This document shows positions 12,446-23,651 of a stretch of 64,000 bases of DNA, in pieces. A program made the position numbers and the translations under genes. This stretch comes from Batkoa obscura. Its lineage: Eukaryota > Entomophthoromycota > Entomophthoromycetes > Entomophthorales > Batkoaceae. The first letter of the stretch is position 1. Each line of letters opens with the position of its first letter. Where the stretch lies: assembly GCA_030770535.1 (NCBI GenBank), contig JASVEC010000029.1, positions 434,001-498,000 of the forward strand, in the 5' to 3' direction. Under the pieces are notes generated by a model. The model made no database searches. It had not been told where the DNA came from and was given only the letters and a program-made list of their open reading frames with translations.

Positions 12446-13688
12446 TTAATTTGTGCTTTTAGTGGCAAACTCGTCAAAAAAAGAATACAGCTCATTAAAG
12501 TCTATGCTAGGATATCTAGAGCGCAAAGTTATTAAATTAATTCTAGTGTCCTTTGATAAACTCCAATTCGGCGAAGCAGTCTGTTTTAACCAATTGAAGT
12601 CATCTACTTTATTATACAAATTGTTTTGGGGATTATAATTTATATTATAATGCTAAAAATTAATAAAAATTTTAAATAAAAGAAATGAAATACTTACTTT
12701 AAATAGCTCTTCTTCATTTTCATTCCCAAACCCAATTAAATACTTACCAAACTTAATATCGATACAATCTTCTATAATAGGGTTGGAATTGGCTGATAGA
12801 AAAACTTGACAGTTTTTAGAGCCATGCATACGATACTAACAATATGTTAAAAAAAAACTATTATTTTTCATAATATTAATTACCTGCTGAGAAGCCACAT
12901 AAATGATACAATTAAAACAGTTTTGAATCAAAACCGAGTTCAAAACAGGTGGTAATAAAATAATACTATTCTTGATTTCTTTTAAGTATAAAGTAGCTAT
13001 TTTTGTTTGTTTATTAATCAAGTCTATCACTGAGTTTTCGATTTCTGATATATTAACACTTGTACTGCTCTCTTTTGTTAAATCTTCCACCTTATCAACA
13101 GTGATAATTCGCTTTTTCATATTTTTTATCTCAAAAGTGTCTTTAAAAAACTGGCTTTAGCTTTGGCTTTGATATACAATTTTAAACTTACTTCCTTTGA
13201 ATCCAATTCTAGGTTCTATACTAATCTCCTCTTGGCTCTTTTGTTTTATTACTTTCGGTTTGGAATTCACTTTTATTTCTGTATTGTTTTTTAATAACTC
13301 TCGTTTTCTAAAGCCAAACTTTGGTTTTGGAGTTAAACTGTTTCTTAGTTGAGTTACCCTATCCTTCAACCTTTTTAAATCCTATTAATTATATTTAAAT
13401 TTTGAAAAATGATTAATTAAGTTACCTCTTGATAACTTTTTTGTTCATAAGACGGTAAGAATGGAAAATAATTTTGAGTTAATTCTTGTAAAGATTGAAT
13501 CTTTAATAAAATTGATTGATTGATTTTCTCTATCTCATTTTTATTTATTGCTTCAAGACTACTGAGTAAATCTTCTACTTCTAAATAATAAAGTTATAAA
13601 TTTAATTTTATTGGCTATTGTATTTACCTTGGACACTAAGTTTATATTGTTTGTAAAATTCTTCACGTCCATTCTCTTTTGTATCCAT
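12446..13688 (-). CDS. TBCC: Tubulin-folding cofactor C
   Basis: Six exons (13688-13628, 13580-13426, 13381-13192, 13140-12884, 12835-12698, 12652-12446) encode 335 residues, close to the usual 340. An N-terminal helical (spectrin-like) half with Lys/Gln-rich helices leads into a C-CAP/cofactor C beta-helix. The diagnostic arginine-finger motif QxRxH is present as QQYRMH, formed across an intron, followed by NCQVFLSANSNPIIEDC, which matches the family consensus. TBCC acts last in the tubulin folding pathway: with cofactors D and E it stimulates GTP hydrolysis by beta-tubulin and so releases assembly-ready alpha/beta dimers. The acceptor of intron 3 (13141-13142) was chosen because neighbouring choices stop the frame. 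Confidence 0.88.
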
Positions 13689-14369
13689 ACTGTTTATTAA
13701 TACTTTTTTTAAAGTCAAAACATTCATTATTTGCGAAATTAAAAATCATTTTAAGAACAAAAATTCACATTTATGCAAACAGTTTATGTGTGTATAATTT
13801 TAATAATCAACAAAGTATTACTGTTTATATGAATATAAAGTGTATAATATAACTAAAAATTAAATGTAAATCAATTGTGTTTTATTATTATAGCAAGGCT
13901 AAAGAGCTTGGAGTCTTAAATGAAATATAAATAATATAATTTTTTTAAAATAGTGTAGCTTTAAGGATCATTCAAAAAAATATTAAATTCAAGGTGATAT
14001 TAAATTTTGTATATTTTATACACGGATTTTATTATATATTTTAGTTGTTTATTATAGTTTTTTTACAGCTACGAATTACTTCATTAAGTCCAATAAACTT
14101 TCTATGATGACGTTAAACTATGATATAAACATTTAATAAAATAAATTAATCTTATAGCAAACAGCTAACAAAGTTCAAAGGATAATAATATATTGAAGAA
14201 ACTTACCAGGCAAGCTTTAGTCTAATATTAAGTATCGAATCGCTTATTAAATTTAATAATTTTATTACCTTTATTTACCCTGAAAATAATTCTAGTTCTA
14301 TAAAATAAATTAATCTACAAAATTTAAATGACAATTTACTATAAAGTTATAATTTAATAATATAAAGGA
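13689..14369. other. Intergenic, no gene seen
   Basis: About 680 bases of AT-rich spacer between TBCC and the DM9 gene, holding the TBCC promoter and the DM9 3' end. No reading frame, RNA or repeat was recognised. Confidence 0.4.
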
Positions 14370-14861
14370 TTAATAGTTATTTGGAATGGTCAAAACGTAA
14401 TAAACATCGGTATCCTTAACAAATAACTCTTTAGCACCATAACCAAAGGCCATACCATTAGACATATTAATTGAAACTTTGCCAAGTACTTCTCCACTTT
14501 GTAAGCGTGTTTTAGCAATGAAGAGCTCAAGACCATCGCCTTCATGACCAGCTTCTAATGGTGTAAAACCTTGAACTTGCAAGCGACCATAGCACTCTTT
14601 CCATTGGAGCGTACGAGCATCGCCAACTAAAACTTCATATTCTTTTTCAAGTACTTCTTTACCACCAAAAGAGATTAAACAACCTTCCAAATGAGGAGCG
14701 GTTTTACCTGGGATCAAAGAACCTTTGTACATGGTACGTGCAATAAATAATGGTCTACCATCGTTTTCAGATCCACCTTGAACAGCATTGGGTGGTACAA
14801 TACCATTGCTGGCTCTTACCCATTGTAATTGAGGATGACTACGACCTAATTTTTGTGACAT
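14370..14861 (-). CDS. DM9-repeat protein
   Basis: A single exon of 163 residues. It contains two DM9 units: LQWVRASNGIVPPNAVQGG with RPLFIARTMYKGSLIPGK, then LQWKECYGRLQVQGFTPLEA with LELFIAKTRLQSGEVLGK. The pattern Trp..Pro-x-Asn-Ala-Val-x-Gly-Gly..Ile-Ala-Arg..Pro-Gly-Lys is typical. DM9 proteins are small beta-prism lectin-like proteins, known from insects, molluscs and fish natterins, and also found in fungi. Some bind mannose. There is no signal peptide, so it is probably cytosolic. Codons are G/C-richer than those of the neighbours, as expected of a well-expressed gene. Its cellular role in fungi is not established. Confidence 0.85.
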   Translation of the reverse strand: MSQKLGRSHPQLQWVRASNGIVPPNAVQGGSENDGRPLFIARTMYKGSLIPGKTAPHLEGCLISFGGKEVLEKEYEVLVGDARTLQWKECYGRLQVQGFTPLEAGHEGDGLELFIAKTRLQSGEVLGKVSINMSNGMAFGYGAKELFVKDTDVYYVLTIPNNY

Positions 14862-15860
14862 TTTTTAACTAATTTTTTTACAATAAAAAAGAGATAAAAG
14901 TATATTTGTTTGATTTTTATATGTTCTTTGAAGTTACCGAAGCATGACATCACCAGTTAAAAATAACATCACTCAACCTAGTTTTATTATGGTTAAAATT
15001 ATGTTTGATTGGATTATGCCTGTTTCAAATCAAATAAAATCATCATTCACTTTTGATTCCAAACTTTGTAAGTTGATTTTTATAATAAGCGGCCTAACTA
15101 AATAATAAATTTTTTATCTAAAACTATAACCTTACTAAAATAGTAATTTAATATCATTGTATACCATTTTTTGTTAAAAATATTAATAAATCTTGTATAC
15201 ATTTTAATATCCAACTTTGATTTTTAAAAACATATCTCTATAATATATAAAACATTTCTGGGGACGTTTTTTAAGAACTTTATTAGCAAATCGGACAAAA
15301 TTAATATTGAATAAAAAATGGACAAAAAAATGAAACAAAATGACATCTTCATATAAAAATAATAAAAGAAATCTGTCAGAGTTATGACCATGGTAGAACT
15401 AATTTTAAAAATTAAAGACCCCTTACCCTTAACAGTGAAACTAGCCCTAACCTCAATAGCATTAAAACTAAAGTGGTACTTTTAATTAAAAGCAGTATAG
15501 AATGTTAATTTAGAAATAGTTAAATCACTAGTCTTTTATAGGTTAGCTACAACTACTCTTTAATTCCATAGCATTGTTTTCGATAGGAATTTATTTCATC
15601 TAAAAATGACAACTTTTAAAATGTAAATTTGTTGTCTCTGATAAATGAAATACCTTTATGTAAAGTGTAAGGTGTGGATATTAATATAAACTACTTTGTT
15701 TATTATTATAAAATTTAAAACTAATAGCATACTGAAAACATTTGAAAACTTTTAATTATAAACTAATATATAAAATAAAATGCACTTTATTTAGTTTTGT
15801 TATAAATTTCAAAAGACTACTTACATGGTTAGAACTTGTACAATGAAAGCATATAGCTTT
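14862..15860. other. Intergenic, no gene seen
   Basis: About 1 kb of AT-rich sequence upstream of the DM9 gene, running into the repeat region. A reverse CCAAT pentamer (gattgg near 15008) lies about 150 bases before the DM9 start. Nothing else was recognised. Confidence 0.35.
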
Positions 15861-16480
15861 AACTCTCCTCTATTTACAAATAATCGGGGGAAAATCTTTA
15901 TTGAGTAGAAATCTAGTTGATATTAACAAATTATTAAACAACACTTCGTCATTTGGTATAAAGAAAATTACTGCAAATTTGGAATGAGATCTATAATAAG
16001 TTTTCAATAAATGGCTACACAAAATAACTTTCCCATAAACGCTAAACTTAAATGTCAGTTTTTCCTTTAACTCTTTGCTAATAAACCCACACACAATATT
16101 TGACAAAATTAAATGCACAATAATCTCTGAATTATCCCATCCTTTAAATATCGGGCTTTTATATCCATTAACTTCTCATTCTTGACTCAATGTTAATTCT
16201 CTATCCTCTTCATTTCTGAATCCAACCTCTAGCATGCTACAATCTTTGAATACAATATTTAGTTGATATTTAAATTTTTCAACTATTAATTCGATAAAAT
16301 TATCCCAAGAATATGGGAATGTATTTTTTGGTTTCATTATTTTTCCCATCTTTTAAGCGCCATTTGAGTGAAAAAATTGTTAGTGAAATCCTTAAACACA
16401 AAAATACATCCTTATATACTTCAGCTTTTTACCATGCATTTATGTCCCAAGAAATTAACATCTAACAAATCCATTCTAAT
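15860..16480 (-). pseudogene. Broken copy of an unidentified repeat-family ORF
   Basis: The clearest stretch, 16118-15870, translates to residues that align with the open copy at 32463-33092: GFISKELKEKLTFKFSVYGKV against EFIGKELEEKLTPSFCVYGKV, and PNDEVLFNNLLISTRFLLNKD against SNDEVLYNKLVIPTRFLTNKD. Weaker similarity extends upstream on the minus strand to about 16480, where a 101-bp MITE is inserted. The copy is not intact. The alternating hydrophobic pattern around YGKV resembles an RNA-recognition motif, as found in ORF1 of some retroelements, but the element family is not identified. Two copies in one window show that the sequence is repeated. Confidence 0.6.
16314..16414. mobile_element. 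MITE copy A (101 bp, TA-flanked)
   Basis: Starts tgggaatgtattttttgg and ends acaaaaatacatcctta, so the ends form an imperfect terminal inverted repeat of about 18 bp. It is flanked by TA on both sides, consistent with a TA target duplication as in Tc1/mariner-type elements. The core carries ttttaagcgc and catttgagtg, shared by the four other copies. It lies inside the broken repeat-family ORF. Confidence 0.75.
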
Positions 16481-16690
16481 TGCATATTAAAGTGGTATTT
16501 TGTAAACATTGAGTTTTTTGTCAGGGGCACCTAAAGTGAAGGCCTCAACTGTTTAGAAAAATCAAACAGAAAACTTAATCAGTGCTTTTATCTGTACTCA
16601 TATTGTGAATTTGTTATTGTTTATCAATATTTGGAGCTATTGTGACTATATTATAATCACTTTTTTGTTTTTAATGTATAACACAAAATA

Positions 16691-16791
16691 TGGGAATGTT
16701 TTTTTGGCTTCATCACTTTTCCCATCTTTTAAGCGCTATTTAAGTGGAAAGATTGTTAGTAAAATTCTTAAACAAAAAAAATACATCCCCA
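16691..16791. mobile_element. MITE copy B (101 bp, TA-flanked)
   Basis: Starts tgggaatgtttttttgg and ends aaaaaaaatacatcccca, with TA on both sides. It is the same length as copy A and shares the core ttttaagcgctatttaagtg. It has no coding capacity; a short frame that runs through it is a by-product. Confidence 0.78.
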
Positions 16792-17111
16792 TATAATTAA
16801 TTATCTAATAGGTAGTTAAGGGAGTAGACTCTTTAATACTAATTCAATATAATAAAATCTTATAAAATTACTTTTAGATTTATGAATATTTAAATGAAAA
16901 AATATAGATAGTGAATAGTATATGTAATTATTAACCTTTATAATTATTACAATATCAAAAATAAACAAATTAATTATAATAACCTTTAAAACATTAAAAA
17001 TGTTAAAAATAAATGTTAAAACACTCCAATAAAATCATTAAAACCTAAAATTATATTTAAATGCTTTCTATTTTAATATTAATTTTTTCAAATCAGCTAA
17101 AATAAAAATAC

Positions 17112-18951
17112 TTAAACATTCTTATCTTCACCTTCAATTTTCACTTCAGGAGCATCAAGATCATTTGACTCAGTATCTTCCGGAATAGAGTACAATTTAA
17201 CAATAGGCTTAATAGGGTCCTTAACAAGGATATATTTACCTTCTTCAAGAGTAAGACAGAGACGAACAATAGCATAAACAATACCCCAACCAGAAGAAAA
17301 TTGGAAATTCATTTGAGAAACAAAATCATTTGGTCGATATTGCATTGTAGTTAATATTTGATGACGACGATTATCTTTTGGATTAATACGTGATACCCAT
17401 CCCAATTTAAGTAAACTAGCATTAGCTAATATAGCTTGTACTGCCCATCGAGTTAATTTACAATTATTATTCTTCATTTCAGTGGCTACAACTGCTCCTC
17501 GTTGACTATCTAATTTACTTCTCCAATCTAAGGCACCTCCTGATCCTTGTGCTTTAGAATCAAATTCATTTAAGGCTCTTACTAATAAATACTTATCAGT
17601 ACCATCACTCCCTTTTTGTACACCATCTACTTCAGTACGTACAACTAAACCAATTTCAGTATCTAATTCAAATCGACGATAACGATAGGCAGCTGAACCA
17701 ACTTCAGTAGCATTGGTATTACTATCATAAAATGGATTTGGTTTTTCAAATGTTTTTAATTTACTAGAATCTAATACTTGATTCAAGAAAGCTTGATTAA
17801 TTTGTAATGCTTCTTGAGATAAGGAAGCTGGTGAATTTAAATTTTCTTTTTCAGTACCATTTTGAACTTCAGATGGTGGATCAGATGCATTTTCATTGAC
17901 TGTAATAGAATCAATTGGACCACCTTTACGTTTATCAAAGAATAATTTACCCCCAATACGATTAACTAAAATATCCCAAGGTTGTACTGATCTTGGTGAG
18001 CACATTAATAAAGCTAATATAGTATCAGTAATAAATACAGTGGCATCTTCTGTTTTAACATATTCTTGTAAAATTGGATCTTCACTAGTTGATAAACTAT
18101 ATTTAATTTCTTCATTATTTGTTTTTAATAAACTATCACTAGTAGCTGGTTTATCAAATTTCTTATTATAATGATATAATTGTCCATGAATAGATAAATC
18201 AACTGGATCAATTACATTATGACTTAATTTAGCAATACGGTTAAGTTCAATATCTTCAACAACAGTCCATTCAGGTTGAATACGTACAGAAGCATCTTTA
18301 GTACGCTAAAATTTGAATTTAAATAAATTTTATAAATCAATTTTAAAAAAAACTTAAAACTTACACGATCATAATTATTGTAACCATAACGATTATTATT
18401 TTGCTTATTATTAGCATTATGTTTGGTATTAGTATTACCCTTTTGATTACTAGTATTACGTACATTCGTTTTTTGAGTATTGGTTCTTGTACTCTATCAT
18501 TAATATTAATAAATAGAATCAGATTAATAAAACTAGTTGTTATTACCCCTTTAGTTAAAGTAGTTTTTTTCTGAATAGTTTTAGAATCTACTAAAGAGAA
18601 GGAAGCATCGTCAATATTATGGAAAGCAAATGGATTTTCACCACTAGCACCATAAGCTTGTTCTATATTTAAAAAAATAAAAAAAATAGGTAAATATCAT
18701 ATAAAATTATATATTGTTAAACTATTTTAAATTTTACCTTTTCTACCTTGTTTACGATTATTATCCAATTGACGATTATTAGCTTCACTAGACCAATCAG
18801 CAAATTTACCAATACGATCACTTTTAGAAAATGGAGCATATGGTATTTGATTAAAATTTTTATCTAAATGACCCATACTTGGTCCCCAAGATAATTCATT
18901 ATCTTCTACAATAGGTAATTGAAAGCTAGGTTTAGCACCGTTGGAAGTCAT
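17112..18951 (-). CDS. Translation initiation factor eIF3 subunit d
   Basis: Four exons (18951-18738, 18662-18547, 18493-18365, 18305-17112) give 550 residues, matching the family length of about 550. The N-terminus FQLPIVEDNELSWGPSMG and Phe/Tyr-rich start are typical. An Asn/Arg-rich linker in exon 3 is basic and RNA-binding in relatives. The C-terminal cap-binding fold is recognisable by MCSPRSVQPWDILVNRIGGK, YRRFELDTEIGLVVRTEVDG and KLGWVSRINPKDNRRHQIL. eIF3d is a peripheral eIF3 subunit that contacts mRNA near the exit side of the 40S and can bind caps directly. The fission yeast ortholog is Moe1. The gene is head to head with RLP24, 209 bp apart. Confidence 0.93.
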
Positions 18952-19160
18952 TTTTCTTTTTTTTTTAAAGTAAAATTTTTTTAATTCTAGCTAATTTTTT
19001 TACTTGAAATTGTCAACTTGAAAATCCCATATTTCATGAGAAAATGGAATTGAATTTTAATAGAGTAAGTAGCCAATGAAATGAAGGAACAAAAAGTACA
19101 TTATTTGAAATTAGTTGAAAATAACCACTTTCTTTTTAATAGAAAGTCCATTTTAAAAAG
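18952..19160. promoter_or_regulatory. Bidirectional promoter, eIF3d and RLP24
   Basis: Only 209 bp separate the start codons of two divergently transcribed translation genes. A CCAAT box (gccaatgaa, about 19071) sits near the middle, about 90 bases from RLP24 and about 120 from eIF3d. Shared control of the pair is inferred from the layout. Confidence 0.45.
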
Positions 19161-19847
19161 ATGAGAATTGAAAAGTGCTATTTTTGTTCCTCAAGTTGTT
19201 ACCCAGGTCATGGTGTTATGTTTGTTAGAAATGATAGTAAGGTAAGTTGAATTCTATAATAAATCATTAATTTAAAATAGTAGTAATTAAATATTTACTA
19301 AAGATTATTTTTTAAAATTTAATAATAGACTTTTCGATTCTGTCGTTCCAAATGTCATAAAAACTTTAAAATGAAGCGTAATCCACGTAAAGTTAGATGG
19401 ACAAAAGCATTTAGAAAAAGTGCTGGAAAAGAAATGGTTATTGTAATCCAAATTTATTAGTTTATTTTATAAGCAGATTACTTAACGATTATATTCTATA
19501 GGATTCCACTTTTGAATTTGAAAAGAGACGTAATATACCTGTACGATATGATCGTAATTTAATGAGTAATACAATCAATGTTATCAAAAGGGTTACTGAA
19601 ATTCGCGCTAAAAGAGAGCGTAATTATTTCAAGAATCGGTAAGTTAATTATTTAATATTAAGTTAAATTTTATTAATATTTTATACTTTTTTTTAGTATG
19701 CAAGGTAATAAAGAAAGAGAGAAACAAACAGCTATTAAAGAAGTACAACATCATCTTAATATGTTACCATTTGAAAAAGAAACTATTCAACAATCTTTGG
19801 ATAAAGTTAGAAATCAAGAAAATAAGGTTAATGAAATGGAAGATTAA
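19161..19847 (+). CDS. RLP24: Ribosome biogenesis protein RLP24
   Basis: Four exons (19161-19241, 19329-19442, 19502-19638, 19697-19847) give 160 residues. The eL24-like zinc ribbon is clear: [20 protein letters not shown], then [20 protein letters not shown], with four cysteines. The next run, [13 protein letters not shown] followed by [13 protein letters not shown] rebuilt across an intron, separates RLP24 from ribosomal eL24. RLP24 holds the eL24 site on pre-60S particles and recruits the AAA ATPase Drg1/Afg2 in the cytoplasm, which removes it so that eL24 can join. The length equals the animal form (about 163) rather than yeast (199). Donor 19443 was preferred because it restores the conserved residues before DSTFEF. 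Confidence 0.95.
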
Positions 19848-20120
19848 TCGAAATCATACCGAGTTGATTGAATGTTAAATTATGTTAATTTTATCTACCA
19901 CCAAGACTCTTCTTTATTATAAGCTTTTTTTATAGAATCTTTATTAGCTATTTTCTTTTTTTGTAATCTCTTCCCTCTTTTGAAATAATAATGGAATCAT
20001 GTTGAATTGATTAAAATTATATAGTATAAAATAAGAATATTTTTTATCATTATTTAAAATATATCTTTTATTTATTTGCAAATTATTAACTTTTATTTAT
20101 ATATTTATATATTTAATAAC

Positions 20121-20934
20121 TTAATGAGATTCAAAGAAACTGGAAATCTCATACTTTAATTGAGGGATACTTTCTTCATTGAGATAATTACCTAAAGGAA
20201 AACAAACATAAATAAATACACATAAGCTTTAAAATATTAATTCCAAGTTACCAGCTGAAAAACAATTACAACCAAAACGAGAAGTTAATTTGTTTATAGA
20301 TTCTTCTGTAATATTTTCACCTAATTTTAGCCAATGAAATACATTACCAGCAAACCATAATTGATTCTCTTCATTAATAGAATAAATAGAATGAGTACTA
20401 TCAATTAATGCTATAGCTTTTATATAGTTTATACTTTCTACTGGATATTGATTAATTAATTCAATAATTCCATTACTGGCATCCCCATGTCCTATAATAT
20501 ATAATTGGTTTGGATTTGAAGGACTAAAATAAAATAATTAGTTATTAGTTATTAGTTATTAGTTATTAGTTATTAATTATTAGTTAATATTATTAATACA
20601 TACAATATAATTTCTTTAAATAAAGTAATAATATGATTCTCATAAGTATCATGATTAGGTATAATTAAAGTATTGAACTTATTATTATTTTGATTATCAT
20701 AAATTGGCTTTCCATTATAAAATAAATTTTGATTTGGATTAGCTAAAATTATATCATATCCTAAAGATTGAAAATAATCAACATAACTTAACATTGTTCC
20801 TTCCTAAATAAAAGTTTAATTAATTTTTATAAAATAGATTGTTATTAATTATTATTATTACTTTAATAGAAGTATCAAATATTATTCTTTTTGACCAAAT
20901 AAATGAACTATTAATATATTATTATTATTATTAC

Positions 20935-20972
<38 letters not shown>

Positions 20973-21671
20973 CAAATACTTACTTTTGATCAAAATTATT
21001 AATAAATACAACTAATTTTTTACTATTATTTAATGCATTTTTACTATCAAAAATACATATTAATAAACTTATTTATTAATAGAAATAAAATAATTCTATT
21101 TACCTAACCATAACTTCAGTATACACTTCTTCTTTAATCTCTTTTAAATTAACATTTTTTTTCTTCACTTTTTCATTTTCAATATTAATTCTATATAGTA
21201 ACATTTCGTAATCTAATATCATTTGTTTTTTAATTATATCAATTATTTCAACTAAAGAATTTATTATTAATAATCTATTCCAATAATAATAATAATAATA
21301 AAATAAAAATAACTTACTTAATATAATAAAACTCAATTTTTTATATCTCTTAAATTGAGGATCATTTGAAAATGCAGAACCTTTAAATTCAGAAGTAGCT
21401 ATAGACCAATCTAATCCAGATAAAGTATTTTTGATTTTATCTGATCGTATACAAAAATTAGTAGATAAGGGGATATCATCTTCAAATATAAATTAAAAGA
21501 GAAATGTTTTAATTTTTTTGTTAAATATTATTGTTAATTGAGATTACTTAATTCTATTGAAAATTCATTTTTATGTTCTTCTTCTTCGTTAAGTTTTAAT
21601 ATACCTAATTTTTCAGTAATTGTATTATTATATATTAATTTCTCTTTTCGACTTGGACGTAATCGAAACAT
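20121..21671 (-). CDS. Arb2/FAM172-like domain protein
   Basis: Eight exons (21671-21548, 21479-21318, 21251-21104, 21043-20984, 20907-20862, 20803-20604, 20523-20252, 20191-20121) keep frame and give about 360 residues. The central and C-terminal parts fit the Arb2/FAM172 alpha/beta-hydrolase-like fold: FQSLGYDIILANPNQN, then LYIIGHGDASNGIIELI at the nucleophile elbow and SRFGCNCFSAG near the end. Fission yeast Arb2 belongs to the ARC complex that chaperones Argonaute in heterochromatin silencing; animal FAM172A also links to Argonaute and splicing. The usual GxSxG or HSxGG elbow is replaced by GHGDASNG, so hydrolase activity is doubtful. Introns are packed with TA and TTA microsatellites. 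The N-terminal exons are less certain than the rest. Confidence 0.65.
20531..20590. repeat. Intronic 7-bp tandem repeat (ttagtta units)
   Basis: Within the 80-nt intron 20524-20603 the unit agttatt is repeated about six times in tandem (from about 20539). It makes this intron longer than its neighbours. It is probably a polymorphic minisatellite with no function. Confidence 0.75.
20939..20970. repeat. (TA)n microsatellite in intron
   Basis: A pure TA run of about 30 bases inside the intron 20908-20983 of the Arb2-like gene. Length variation between isolates is to be expected. Confidence 0.85.
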
Positions 21672-21804
21672 TTAAATATTTAAAAAAAGAAAAAAAAAAT
21701 TTATCATCAAATTTTAGAATCACTTTTAATTAAAATAAAACAAAATAAAAAAGCATTAAAAATAAAATAAACTAAAAGTTAACTTTATTATTATTCCATC
21801 AAAA

Positions 21805-22437
21805 TTAATATAACATCAATACATTAATTACTGTTAATATCATAAAACTTAAATTAACAATAGAATAAATTTGGTAATAATATCCCAATATTAATACTGA
21901 ATAAACATAAGTAAGTAAAATAATAGGGATAAATCCAGAAAATATGATTTCACTAACACTCTTTAATAACATCATAAAAACCTTATAGAAGCAATTATAT
22001 CTCTTTTTTTTCTTTTTTTCTTTTTCTTTTTCTTTTTCTTTTTCTCTTTCTTTTTCTTTTTCTCTTTCTTTTTCTTTTTCTTTTTCTTTTTCTTTCTTTT
22101 TCTCTTTACTCTTCTCAATTATAAAGAAAATTTTATATAAAGCATAGATAATATAAAATCCAATAAATAATAATTGAAAATTACCCATATTAAAGGTATC
22201 TAATATTGGTTGCCAACGTTCATTATTATTATTTTCATTTGGAAAATATAAACCATAAATATAAATATAATGATTATATTTTATTTGGTTTTTAATATAT
22301 ACTTCTGGATTACCATAACTTGATTCTAAATTACCGTAATAAATTGGAAAGTTAATTATATATAAACAATAAAATAATAATAATTGATACATGTAATTAT
22401 TTTTATATATAAAATAATGTAATTTATATAAAAATGA

Positions 22438-22476
<39 letters not shown>

Positions 22477-23600
22477 AACTATTAAATCCATTAACAATAG
22501 AGTTGAAATTATAATTATATATAATATAATAAATATACTTTTAATAATATATTCCATATTGCTTTGTATTATTTTATTACCATAACTATTGATTTCTGTA
22601 GGTTCATTCAATTTATCTAAATTAAATGTTAAATTATGCCATCCAATAAAATTATTATTATCTTGAACTTGAATACTTAATTGATGGGTATTTTTTAAAT
22701 ACAATTGATTATTAAATTGAATTTCATATAAATTATTTTTAATAAATTGAATTTCATTTGTTAATAATTTATTATCAATTGTTATTTTAATATATTTAAT
22801 TTCAGTTGAATTAAATATTAAAAATCGAATAGTTTCTATTTCTTTCATTAATTTTAAATTATCATGTTGATTTAAAATAAATTTATTATCTTTAATATTA
22901 GTAATTAATATAATAGGTTTACTATAAATATTTGTTGGTAATTTAGTTATTATTTCTCCTTTTTCATTTTCTTTAATATTTAATTGATAATTTTGATTAA
23001 TATCCATTTTTTTATCAATAAAATTAATAATATCATTATCTATTGAAATAATTCGATAACTTTTATGTTCTACTAAATCAGCTAATTCTAATTCTAGTAA
23101 GCCATTATCATGATGATGTTTTAAATCAATACCAATACCTAATTAAATATTAGTATAATAATAATATAATATAATAATAATAATAATATAATAATAATAT
23201 AATATAATAATAATAATAATATAATATAATAATAATATAATAATATAATATAATAATAATAATAATATAATATAATAATAATATAATAATGTAATAATAA
23301 TATAATAATAAACTTACCATAAATTAATTCATGTAAATGACCACATAAATATAAAGAAGATTTTGAAGATAATTGATTAAATGATTGATTATTACTTGAT
23401 TTTGAAAACAATGTTGTTGTAATTGGATAATGACTAATTAAAAAAGAATGATTAATATCTTCTACCTCATTTAAGTTAGATTCTAATAAATCCATTTTTT
23501 TACGATCAATATAACTAAAAAAATTAAAATATCTTGATGTGGAATATTTAGGACTAAAAATAAAAATAAATTAAAAAAACATATTAATATATATATAATA

Positions 23601-23651
<51 letters not shown>

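Noticed and set aside
23139-23317. Direct repeats that look like a spaced array
   Set aside because: Pure TAA/TAATAT simple sequence inside an intron; no distinct spacers, so not a CRISPR-like array, and the organism is a eukaryote.
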